The position numbers were made by a program, and so were the translations under genes. DNA of 64,000 bases. It comes from Anderseniella sp. (GTDB lineage Bacteria > Pseudomonadota > Alphaproteobacteria > Rhizobiales > Aestuariivirgaceae). Of this stretch, positions 57,592-64,000 are shown piece by piece. Numbering within the stretch: position 1 is the first letter of the stretch; each line of letters begins with the position of its first letter. Location of the stretch: positions 310,001 through 374,000 of the forward strand of contig JANQOK010000013.1 of the NCBI GenBank assembly GCA_028289645.1, given 5' to 3'. A model generated the notes under the pieces. The model had not been told where the DNA came from. It searched no databases and saw nothing but the letters and a program-made list of their open reading frames with translations.

Positions 57592-59409
57592 TCACCCGAC
57601 CTTGCAGGCACGGGGATAGACCTTGAGTTTGGGCACCCAATCGCGCTTCAGGGCAGCCTGCATGCCGGTCCAGTAACCGGTGCCCAGCAGGTCGCCATGC
57701 CGGTCGGTGAACACACGGCGCAAATCCCTGTCTTCGATGCGCAATCCCGGCAGCATCTCCTCGGGCAGGAATATGATGCCGTCCTCGAAGAACCAGGACG
57801 GGATATCCTCTTCGCCTTCTTCGCGGTCGGTATTGGTGCGCACCTTCACGTCCACCAGCGGTTCCACGGCGTCGTAGTCGAACAGGTACACCCGGCCATA
57901 CGGGTTAACGCCGTAATTGCGCGCATCCAGATCCCGGTTGAAAATGTTGGCTGCGGCATTGTTCTTTATACAGTCACCGAGTTCGATGATGGCGTCTTCG
58001 GCCTGTGCCTTGGTTGCCGTCTCCAGATACAGCGGTATCGGCACCAGCTTTGGTTGCACGATCAGGTGGCTGAAGGCGACGCGGTCATCTTCAATCCGAA
58101 TTGAACTGGCGGCAATGGCGGTCAGCTCTTCCAGCAATTCCTCATCGAACCAGCTCCTGTCCATGGCGACGCGCTGGTAGATGATGTTGTCGAGCATTGA
58201 ACCGGTCCGGTTGATCTCATGCACGCGGCGGTACTTTTTCAGCACTGCGGCGGTACCGGGCCACTCATCCCATTTGTAGTGCTCGGCGGGTTCATCGCGG
58301 ATGACCTTGAGCACATAGCGTGACTGCTCGGCGGAAAATCCAACTGCGACAGACCCCTTGAACCCCGGCGCAGTTGCCAGGCGGTGCGGGTCGACTGACA
58401 GTTCGCGCGACAGTTCATCCATCACCGCCACCTTGCCGATGTGGTTGTAGCCGATGGTGGAGTAATGCAGCCCGAGCGGCCGGCCGGGCATTAGCCGGCT
58501 GAGAAACGCGCACAACTCGTGATACCTGGTGTTGGTAACATGGAAATTCGCCAGGGTAGAGGAAAACAGGTTATGGGCGTCTGCCTCGCTGGTGATGACA
58601 GCATCGGCAAAAACACCGTCCGGTCCGTTTTCCAACGAAATCAGCAGCGGATGCCCGGTGCCGTCATGGGTGATGATCTGTCCGACAACATAAGCGCCGC
58701 GATTCCGGTAAAAGCCCGCATTGAGGATGGCGATGCTCTGATATCCCATGCCGCCGGCGGAAAATCCGAACACCTTGTTGATGTGATCGGCGCAGGCTGC
58801 GCAGTCGGCCTCCAGTGATCGGAACTTCGCTGTTAGGGCCGGGATCGAGATGATGTGTGCGATCGTGCGCGGGCTTATCATTTCGGCACCGTCGAAGCGG
58901 TGAACAATGTGGCTGGCACGGTTGAGCCAGTTGGTGGTGCGCGCCGGCGTGCGGTAATTGTAGTCAACCCATTTCCAGCGCGTGTCGGAGTAAATCAGTC
59001 GGTGGACCGAATTCAGAAAGGCGATGGCAAGGTCCCGTTCATAGCGTTGATCGACCTGTTGTTCGAACAGTTCAACTACCTGCTGCCACAGCCTGCTGTC
59101 GTCAGTGAGCCCGGGCAGGGCGGCACCCAGACGCACTGCCACCTGCTGCACCGTGCGCGAATATGACCCGAGACGCTTGTGTGACAGATAAAGTGCTTCA
59201 GCCCAATTGGCATCCTCGAACGCGGCCTTGGCCTGCTGCGGGATAGTGCGCATGGCGAAATAGAATGTTTCAAACTCGTTGAGCATGGTCATGGCAATGC
59301 GCCAGGCCCGGTCCTCGTTGCACGTGGCCGCGCCGGTCCAGCGAAAGAAGTCCGGTTCATGCGGTGGCGGCCGGCGCTGCCAGAGAGGTCTTTCGGGTGT
59401 GAGGCTCAT
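57592..59409 (-). CDS. aceK: Isocitrate dehydrogenase kinase/phosphatase
   Basis: A 605-residue protein, somewhat longer than the 570-580 of Escherichia coli AceK. Matching blocks are RWKWVDYNYRT, LMPGRPLGLHYSTIGYNHIGK, then APGFKGSVAVGF and YVLKVIRDE, with the Lys of the ATP site in VLKVIRD. Further on are NIFNRDLDARNYGVNPYGRV and YLFDYDAVEPL. The enzyme phosphorylates and inactivates isocitrate dehydrogenase, routing isocitrate into the glyoxylate shunt during growth on acetate or C2 compounds. No aceA, aceB or icd gene is nearby, unlike the enterobacterial aceBAK operon. Confidence 0.9.
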   Translation of the reverse strand: MSLTPERPLWQRRPPPHEPDFFRWTGAATCNEDRAWRIAMTMLNEFETFYFAMRTIPQQAKAAFEDANWAEALYLSHKRLGSYSRTVQQVAVRLGAALPGLTDDSRLWQQVVELFEQQVDQRYERDLAIAFLNSVHRLIYSDTRWKWVDYNYRTPARTTNWLNRASHIVHRFDGAEMISPRTIAHIISIPALTAKFRSLEADCAACADHINKVFGFSAGGMGYQSIAILNAGFYRNRGAYVVGQIITHDGTGHPLLISLENGPDGVFADAVITSEADAHNLFSSTLANFHVTNTRYHELCAFLSRLMPGRPLGLHYSTIGYNHIGKVAVMDELSRELSVDPHRLATAPGFKGSVAVGFSAEQSRYVLKVIRDEPAEHYKWDEWPGTAAVLKKYRRVHEINRTGSMLDNIIYQRVAMDRSWFDEELLEELTAIAASSIRIEDDRVAFSHLIVQPKLVPIPLYLETATKAQAEDAIIELGDCIKNNAAANIFNRDLDARNYGVNPYGRVYLFDYDAVEPLVDVKVRTNTDREEGEEDIPSWFFEDGIIFLPEEMLPGLRIEDRDLRRVFTDRHGDLLGTGYWTGMQAALKRDWVPKLKVYPRACKVG

Positions 59410-59493
59410 GCGGGCGACAGTGCCGCAACTGACCGCAACTTGTCGATAGCAGGTCCTGCCGGGAGCGGTGGCCCGGCAGGAAGCGCAGGTGGT

Positions 59494-59799
59494 TTACTGA
59501 ACGACGTACTTGCAAGGTTTGGCTTTGGCCAGGCAGACCCAGCGCGAGCCGATCTTCTTACAGGTTCGCGATTTCTGTTTTGCGATTTTCCAGACAGACC
59601 ATGCCAGGCCCCGATCAGCCTTGACCTTTGCCGACCATGCCTTGACGACCCTGGCGCGTGCTTTCCATTTGCGCGGGGCTGCAGCCCTGATCTGCGTCGT
59701 TGCATTGCTGCATTGATAGGCAGATGCGGTGCTGGTCATAACCGTTGGAACGGATATAGCCACTATGGCGGCGGCCATTGCGATGCTGAGCAGTTTCAT
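59494..59799 (-). CDS. Small secreted Cys protein, copy A
   Basis: A 101-residue protein with a signal peptide ending STASA, four Cys in the mature part, and a basic helix. It is a close paralogue of the next gene upstream (59818-60123): both have SVPT(V/I)MTSTASAYQC, GLAWSVWKIAK and the C-terminal CKYVVQ. The RBS is GAGGAAC. The pattern (Trp-x2-Trp then Cys-x6..9-Cys) recurs in short secreted proteins of uncharacterised alphaproteobacterial families. No function is known. Confidence 0.8.
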   Translation of the reverse strand: MKLLSIAMAAAIVAISVPTVMTSTASAYQCSNATTQIRAAAPRKWKARARVVKAWSAKVKADRGLAWSVWKIAKQKSRTCKKIGSRWVCLAKAKPCKYVVQ

Positions 59800-59817
59800 C
59801 GACTGTGTTCCTCTTCT

Positions 59818-60123
59818 CTACTGAACGACGTACTTGCAGGCTTTCGCCCTGGCCGTGCACACCCAGCGCTGGCCGCCATGCTTGCACCTTATCGATTTGT
59901 TCTTGGCAATCTTCCAGACAGACCAGGCCAGGCCCTGATTGTTCTTGACCTTCAGGGACCAGGATTTGCGGGCCTGACGCCGGGCGTCCAGCATCAGCGG
60001 CCGGTGCACCTTGACCTTCGTGGGGATATGGCGGCACTGATAGGCCGACGCGGTGCTGGTCATTATGGTGGGGACTGACAGTGCCAGGACGGCTCCTGCC
60101 AGTGCTAGGTTGAGGGATTTCAT
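59818..60123 (-). CDS. Small secreted Cys protein, copy B
   Basis: A 101-residue protein, the same length as copy A and clearly its tandem duplicate. It has a signal peptide, then four Cys and the shared core GLAWSVWKIAKNKS. Copy B is the first of the pair on the minus strand, with 18 bases between them. It has its own RBS (AAGGAAT). The differences lie in the charged region before the core. Both may be disulfide-bonded periplasmic proteins. Confidence 0.8.
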   Translation of the reverse strand: MKSLNLALAGAVLALSVPTIMTSTASAYQCRHIPTKVKVHRPLMLDARRQARKSWSLKVKNNQGLAWSVWKIAKNKSIRCKHGGQRWVCTARAKACKYVVQ

Positions 60124-60259
60124 CGGGGTATTCCTTTATCCTTTTTGCCGTTGGTCCTGACCAGATGTCAGGCTTGCGGCAACGTTAGGAATCCGCCCTT
60201 GAACAAGAACTGACCGTCTTGTTCAGTGTACGTTCATAGTATGCAGGGGTCTGATGATT

Positions 60260-60730
60260 CTAATCCGGCGTGCCGGAGCGAGTGCGGTCCTCGACACCCT
60301 TGCGGATCATGACCCATTCGCGGTTGTCAAAACCGAGCAGGCCGGCAATGCGCCAGCCCATGTTCATTTCGTCTTCGTCGATATTGCCGTCAGCCAGGAT
60401 GATTTCGCACAGCATCTCTACGACCGTCTCGCGCTGCTCGCGGTCGTAAGCTTCCTTGATGGTGCTGGTGAAGCGATAGAAGTCGATGGCGTTTTCGCTG
60501 GCCTGCTGGGCATCCTTGTTGAGCTGCGCCAGGCCGGCGTCGTCCAGGTCGAACTTGTCCTTCAGCAGTCTGTCACGGACCGCCACTTCTTCATCACTCA
60601 TGTGACCGTCTATCAAAGAGGCCGTGACCAGCAGCTCTGCTACGGCAGTTTTGACATCGGGTTTTGAGGCGCGCGGCGCGCCATTGCCTAACAAGGATGT
60701 TAGTTTTTCAAGGAACATGCCTGATGACAT
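60260..60730 (-). CDS. TerB-like protein
   Basis: A 156-residue helical protein with TerB/DjlA-like blocks ALLVTASLIDGHMSDEE-like and MLCEIILADGNIDEDEM, two repeats of the form (A/I)DG-x2-xxxE. These acidic repeats are the family's metal-binding motif. It is cytoplasmic and of unknown role; TerB proteins occur with tellurite resistance or membrane-linked systems. The ankyrin gene is divergent from it, with 46 bases between their start codons. Confidence 0.82.
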   Translation of the reverse strand: MSSGMFLEKLTSLLGNGAPRASKPDVKTAVAELLVTASLIDGHMSDEEVAVRDRLLKDKFDLDDAGLAQLNKDAQQASENAIDFYRFTSTIKEAYDREQRETVVEMLCEIILADGNIDEDEMNMGWRIAGLLGFDNREWVMIRKGVEDRTRSGTPD

Positions 60731-60776
60731 AATGGGTCAACTCATTTGCAGCAAGGGGAAGGGCGTCATTCAGAAG

Positions 60777-61457
60777 ATGAACATTGTGCAACAAATTCCG
60801 GCCCTGGTGCTTGTACTTGCGCTGTGTGCAAGCCAGGCCCATGGCCAGACGGCACCGTCGGCAACTGAAATTGCCGGCTACAACGAACTACAGGCCGCGG
60901 CTCACTCTGGTGACGTTTCTGAGATCAACCGGCTGATCAGCGCCGGCGCCAATCTGGAGCAAACCGACGGGAACGGCCGTACAGCAATGCACATCGCAGC
61001 CTTTGCGTCGCATGATGAAGTCGTCATGGCTCTTGCGCGTGCGGGCTCCGATCCCAACCGGCTGGACAACGGCAGGTACGACATCATCACGATTGCCGCC
61101 GTGGCAAATGATGCGGAGATGGTACGCTCGGCGGTAAAGGCCGGAGGCAGCGCGAAAAACATTACAAGCGTTTACGACGGTACTGCCCTCATAGCTGCAG
61201 CCCATCTTGGACATTGGGAGAGCGTGGAAGTGCTGATTGCGGCCGGTGCTCCGCTCGATCACGTTAACAATCTGGGCTGGACCGCGCTTATCGAGGCGGT
61301 CGTGCTCGGCGACGGCGGACCACGCCATGTGCAAACCGCCAGGCTGCTGGTCGAGGCCGGCGCTGACCGGTCCATCACCGATCGCAACGGGAATACTCCG
61401 CTGGACCTTGCCAGGATGCGAGGTTACACGGAAATAATCCGTATGCTGATGCTTTAA
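60777..61457 (+). CDS. Exported ankyrin-repeat protein
   Basis: A 226-residue protein with a signal peptide (MNIVQQIPALVLVLALCASQ, cleavage after AHGQ region) and about five ankyrin repeats. Typical blocks are GDVSEINRLISAGANLEQTD, GRTAMHIAAFAS, NNLGWTALIEAV and RNGNTPLDLARMRGYTEII. ATG 60777 gives a signal peptide at the N-terminus, whereas a longer frame from 60624 would bury it. Periplasmic ankyrin proteins are common in alphaproteobacteria, often near catalase or redox genes, but that context is not seen here. Confidence 0.88.
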   Translation: MNIVQQIPALVLVLALCASQAHGQTAPSATEIAGYNELQAAAHSGDVSEINRLISAGANLEQTDGNGRTAMHIAAFASHDEVVMALARAGSDPNRLDNGRYDIITIAAVANDAEMVRSAVKAGGSAKNITSVYDGTALIAAAHLGHWESVEVLIAAGAPLDHVNNLGWTALIEAVVLGDGGPRHVQTARLLVEAGADRSITDRNGNTPLDLARMRGYTEIIRMLML

Positions 61458-61522
61458 AGTTTTTGTAATGAATTGATGACAGTTTGCTGCTCACAGATTC
61501 GATGAGACAGGGGACAGCAGTC

Positions 61523-61999
61523 ATGGCATTTGGAAAACGCGGCATCCGGGACACTTCCATACCCCGTCCGGCCTTTGCCGCTGCCACGCCGGCCGCGGAG
61601 CCGGGAGATGAACCCGGCTTACGTGGCGGGTTTTTCCAACGCGACAGCGGTGATGATTTTGACATCGACTTCAGTTCCTTGCAGCCATATGGCCATGACA
61701 AGTCGGTGATCATGGTTGTACTGCTATGGCTGTTTTGCGGCATGTTGGGCGGCCACCGGTTCTACCTCGGCCACTGGCTCATCGGCCTCGCCTTGCTTGC
61801 CATGGGTGTCACCGGTGTGGTGCTGATCCGCTTGTACATCAACGATATGCTTCAGGTCCTGCAATCCAAGGGGGCCGTGGAGCCATCTCTGAGCCTGTGG
61901 TACACGCTACTGGCAGTAGGTGCCGTGCAAGCCATCTGGTGGCTTGTGGATGGTATCTATGTGATCTGCAGAACACTTTCGGCCAGGGTCGGCGGCTAA
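61523..61999 (+). CDS. TM2 domain protein
   Basis: A 158-residue protein. A disordered N-terminus (about 1-55) is followed by a TM2 domain: LWLFCGMLGGHRFYLGHWLIGLALL, then a second helix and the final WWLVDGIYVI block. The Gly-His-Arg-Phe-Tyr motif and the Trp-Leu-Val-Asp end are diagnostic for TM2 membrane proteins, of unknown function. GGGGA precedes ATG 61523. It converges with the VWA gene, with four bases between them. Confidence 0.87.
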   Translation: MAFGKRGIRDTSIPRPAFAAATPAAEPGDEPGLRGGFFQRDSGDDFDIDFSSLQPYGHDKSVIMVVLLWLFCGMLGGHRFYLGHWLIGLALLAMGVTGVVLIRLYINDMLQVLQSKGAVEPSLSLWYTLLAVGAVQAIWWLVDGIYVICRTLSARVGG

Positions 62000-62002
62000 G
62001 CC

Positions 62003-63181
62003 TTACCGCACCAACTCTTTGATTGCCTCGTCGATGCCCTCAAGCGTCAATGGGAACATACGGCCTTCGAGCAGTGTCCTGATGTAATCGATGGACGGCG
62101 TGTATCCCCAGTACTTCGGGTTGGACGGGTTCAGCCAGACACAGTGTGAGTAGATGTCGGTGATGCGTTTGAGCCACAGCGCGCCGGCCTCGTCATTGAA
62201 ATGCTCCACCGAGCCGCCGGGATGAGTGAGTTCGAACGGGCTCATGGACGCGTCGCCGACAAAGATCACCTTGTAGTCGGACCCGTAAGTGTGCAGCACG
62301 TCCCAGGTATCTTCCACCGCGGTATGCCGGCGCCGGTTTTCCTTCCAGAGTTTCTCATAGACGCAGTTGTGGAAGTAGAAATACTCCATGTGCTTGAACT
62401 CGGCGCGTGCGGCCGAAAACAGCTCTTCGCAGGTGCGGACATAGGGATCCATCGAACCGCCGACATCGAAGAAGATCAGCACTTTCACGGTGTTGCGCTT
62501 TTCGGCCACCAGTTTCAGGTCGAGATAGCCCTTGTTGGCGGTGGACCGGATGGTGTCGTCGAGATCAAGTTCTTCCGGCGCGCCTTCGCGGGCGAACTTG
62601 CGCAGGCGTCTCAGTGCAACCTTGATGTTGCGGGTGCCCAGTTCGACAGAATCATCAAGGTCCCTGAACTCACGTTTGTCCCACACCTTGATGGCGCGAT
62701 TGTTGCGGTTCTTGTCCTGGCCGATGCGGATGCCGGCGGGGTTGTAGCCATAGGCGCCGAACGGCGAAGTGCCGCCGGTGCCGATCCACTTGCTGCCGCC
62801 CTGATGGCGTCCCTTTTGCTCCTCGAGGCGTTTTTTCAGTTCCTCCATTATCTTGTCCCAGCCGCCGAGCGCCTCGATCTGGGCTTTTTCTTCCTCGGTG
62901 AGGAATTTCTCGTTGATCTTGCGCAACCATTCTTCAGGAATGTTGGCGAGCAATTCTTCCGGCGGCAGGCCCTCAAGGCCCTTGAAGACATGACCGAAAA
63001 CCGTATCGAACTTATCCAGGTTGCGTTCGTCCTTAACCAGGGTGGCGCGCGACAGATAGTAGAAATCCTCGACCTGGAAACCGGCGATATTGGCCTCGAG
63101 AGCCTCCATCAGGGTGAGGTACTCTTTCAGTGTGGCGGGTACGCCGGCGGCTTTCAGCTCGTGGAAAAAGGTCGTGAACAT
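62003..63181 (-). CDS. VWA domain protein, second CoxE-like protein
   Basis: A 392-residue protein of the CoxE-like family (COG3825/COG3552 type). The N-terminal half is helical and charged (FFHELKAAGVPATLKEYLTL). The C-terminal VWA domain has FFDVGGSMDPYVRTCEELF in place of the classical DxSxS. A weaker copy of the MIDAS contacts is in the region IFVGDASMSPFELTH. Unlike the copy at 14335-15450 it has no MoxR ATPase beside it within the window. ATG 63181 is chosen to give a family-like N-terminus. Partner genes may lie to the right of the window. Confidence 0.85.
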   Translation of the reverse strand: MFTTFFHELKAAGVPATLKEYLTLMEALEANIAGFQVEDFYYLSRATLVKDERNLDKFDTVFGHVFKGLEGLPPEELLANIPEEWLRKINEKFLTEEEKAQIEALGGWDKIMEELKKRLEEQKGRHQGGSKWIGTGGTSPFGAYGYNPAGIRIGQDKNRNNRAIKVWDKREFRDLDDSVELGTRNIKVALRRLRKFAREGAPEELDLDDTIRSTANKGYLDLKLVAEKRNTVKVLIFFDVGGSMDPYVRTCEELFSAARAEFKHMEYFYFHNCVYEKLWKENRRRHTAVEDTWDVLHTYGSDYKVIFVGDASMSPFELTHPGGSVEHFNDEAGALWLKRITDIYSHCVWLNPSNPKYWGYTPSIDYIRTLLEGRMFPLTLEGIDEAIKELVR

Positions 63182-63213
63182 GGTGCCATGTCTAGCGGAT
63201 TGTGTTGGCCGCG

Positions 63214-64000
63214 TCACGCACCGCGTTGTGGCACCGGACGGTCAAGCCATGATTTCAGCCAGTTGGCATAGGCGCCACGCCAGCCGGGCTGCGGTTGGGT
63301 GAGAAACCAGGTCCGGCGCAGATCCCAGACATTGTTGATGTCCGGGAATTCCCGCTGCACCGCGGAACCAAGCTTGCCGCCGATCGTGTGAAATGTGAAT
63401 TCGGAGAAATAGATGTCACCATCGATCTCGTACAGGTCCACTCTGATATGGTCTCTTCCGGCGGCAAGCTGCTGCGCGGTTTCCAGCAACCGGCCATGGC
63501 AGGCCGGAGCGGGATCAAACGATACCGGATAGTTCAGGTACTGCGTGTACGGGTATACGTTTCCCTGTGCGTCGTAGAAACTCTGGCGCGCCCGGTTCGT
63601 CAGCCGGTCGTGGAAGCAAAAGGAATAAAGCGCCGTTTCGCCGAATACATATACCTTGGCTTCCAGACTGACCGGACGGCCATCGGCATGTTTCAGGAAC
63701 TCCTCCACGAACAGCTTGCGCTCAACTCCATGGTAGTTCCATTCACCGCAATAGCGGCTGTAATCGGTTTGCAGCCATTTCCTGGTCCTGGCGATCATCT
63801 CGCGGCGGTCGTAGCAACCGCCTCTAATGATATGAAAGAACCCCGATCCGTGGGTGCTCTTCACCACAACGTCACCGGCAAGCAGTTCCGCCGGAATGTC
63901 TTCAAAGCGCTCACCAACCCACAAGGTTTCCGGCACCTTGATGTCCGGGCACATGTCGCTTGCGATCTGCTTGGCATGCAACTTGTCGCTCAAGATGACC
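63214..64000 (-). CDS. TupA-like ATP-grasp protein, 5' end outside window
   Basis: At least 262 residues on the minus strand. The frame is open to the end of the window, and the apparent start at 63993 is TTG within a conserved LSDKLHAK block, so the true start is beyond base 64000. ATP-grasp blocks are VVVKSTHGSGFFHII, LFVEEFLK and DHIRVDLYEIDGDIYFSEFTF. The TupA-like family builds polysaccharide or peptide conjugates (teichuronopeptide-like), and members often sit in surface-polysaccharide clusters. The gene stops 33 bases before the start of the VWA gene. Confidence 0.85.
   Translation of the reverse strand, partial: VILSDKLHAKQIASDMCPDIKVPETLWVGERFEDIPAELLAGDVVVKSTHGSGFFHIIRGGCYDRREMIARTRKWLQTDYSRYCGEWNYHGVERKLFVEEFLKHADGRPVSLEAKVYVFGETALYSFCFHDRLTNRARQSFYDAQGNVYPYTQYLNYPVSFDPAPACHGRLLETAQQLAAGRDHIRVDLYEIDGDIYFSEFTFHTIGGKLGSAVQREFPDINNVWDLRRTWFLTQPQPGWRGAYANWLKSWLDRPVPQRGA

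Overview
The window reads as a stretch of chromosome from a high-GC alphaproteobacterium, most likely of the order Hyphomicrobiales (Rhizobiales). Pointers are a giant two-TM, 11-residue-repeat protein resembling the growth-pole-ring proteins of that order, a DUF2852 protein, a TadG-like pilus protein with a VWA domain, a DgcN/DgcA D-glutamate pair, and inverted repeats of a type scattered through alphaproteobacterial genomes. This placement is inferred from gene content; no rRNA, tRNA or other taxonomic marker is present.

Region 1 (1-18897) is one tightly packed plus-strand run of sixteen genes, many overlapping or a few bases apart. It starts inside a LivM permease, then has LivG and a LivF ATPase fused to a Tm-1-like (UPF0261) domain, then a PEP-hydrolase-like TIM barrel. 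Next come a 1190-residue flotillin whose coiled coil is built from 44-residue (4 x 11) units and two tandem START-like (SRPBCC) proteins. A molybdenum hydroxylase follows: FAD subunit, 2Fe-2S subunit, and a large subunit split into two polypeptides, the first with a Pro/Ala-rich tail. Then come CoxD-like MoxR and CoxE-like VWA maturation proteins, and three hydrolases of unrelated folds whose families contain lactonases: a COG3618 TIM barrel, an MBL enzyme, and an SMP-30 domain fused to an isochorismatase-like domain lacking the usual Cys. I read this as an uptake, hydroxylation and ring-opening pathway for an unidentified small cyclic compound, possibly organised at a flotillin membrane domain. 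It is the best candidate here for an undescribed system.

Region 2 (19-26.4 kb) holds a ParA-type ATPase, a YeeE/YedE-type pair with a secreted thioredoxin-like protein, a GH3 enzyme, an amine-oxidase-like flavoprotein, a class-I PPK2, a methyltransferase and an SDR without its catalytic dyad. Region 3 (26.5-29.1 kb) looks atypical: an orphan polytopic membrane protein, a short upstream fragment and about 500 bases without genes.

Region 4 (29-45 kb) has a threonine-dehydratase-like enzyme, a large MscS channel, an acidic protein of unknown function, an MFS transporter, the DgcN-DgcA pair, a zinc alcohol dehydrogenase, a GFA protein and the giant coiled-coil protein. Region 5 (45-53 kb) has an Hpt protein, a 2Fe-2S ferredoxin with a thioredoxin-reductase-like ferredoxin reductase, a DUF2892 protein, a DmpA-type P1 peptidase, a GlcD-like oxidase, an MBL hydrolase and the TadG-like protein. 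Region 6 (53-64 kb) has a TMADH-like flavoenzyme with an MFS transporter, an EF-hand protein, AceK, two tandem small secreted Cys proteins, TerB-like, ankyrin and TM2 proteins, a second CoxE-like VWA protein, and a TupA-like ATP-grasp protein cut by the window edge.

No recognisable DNA-binding transcription factor is encoded anywhere in the window, so the regulator of the region 1 operon must lie outside it. No tRNA, rRNA, CRISPR array, transposase or prophage was seen.
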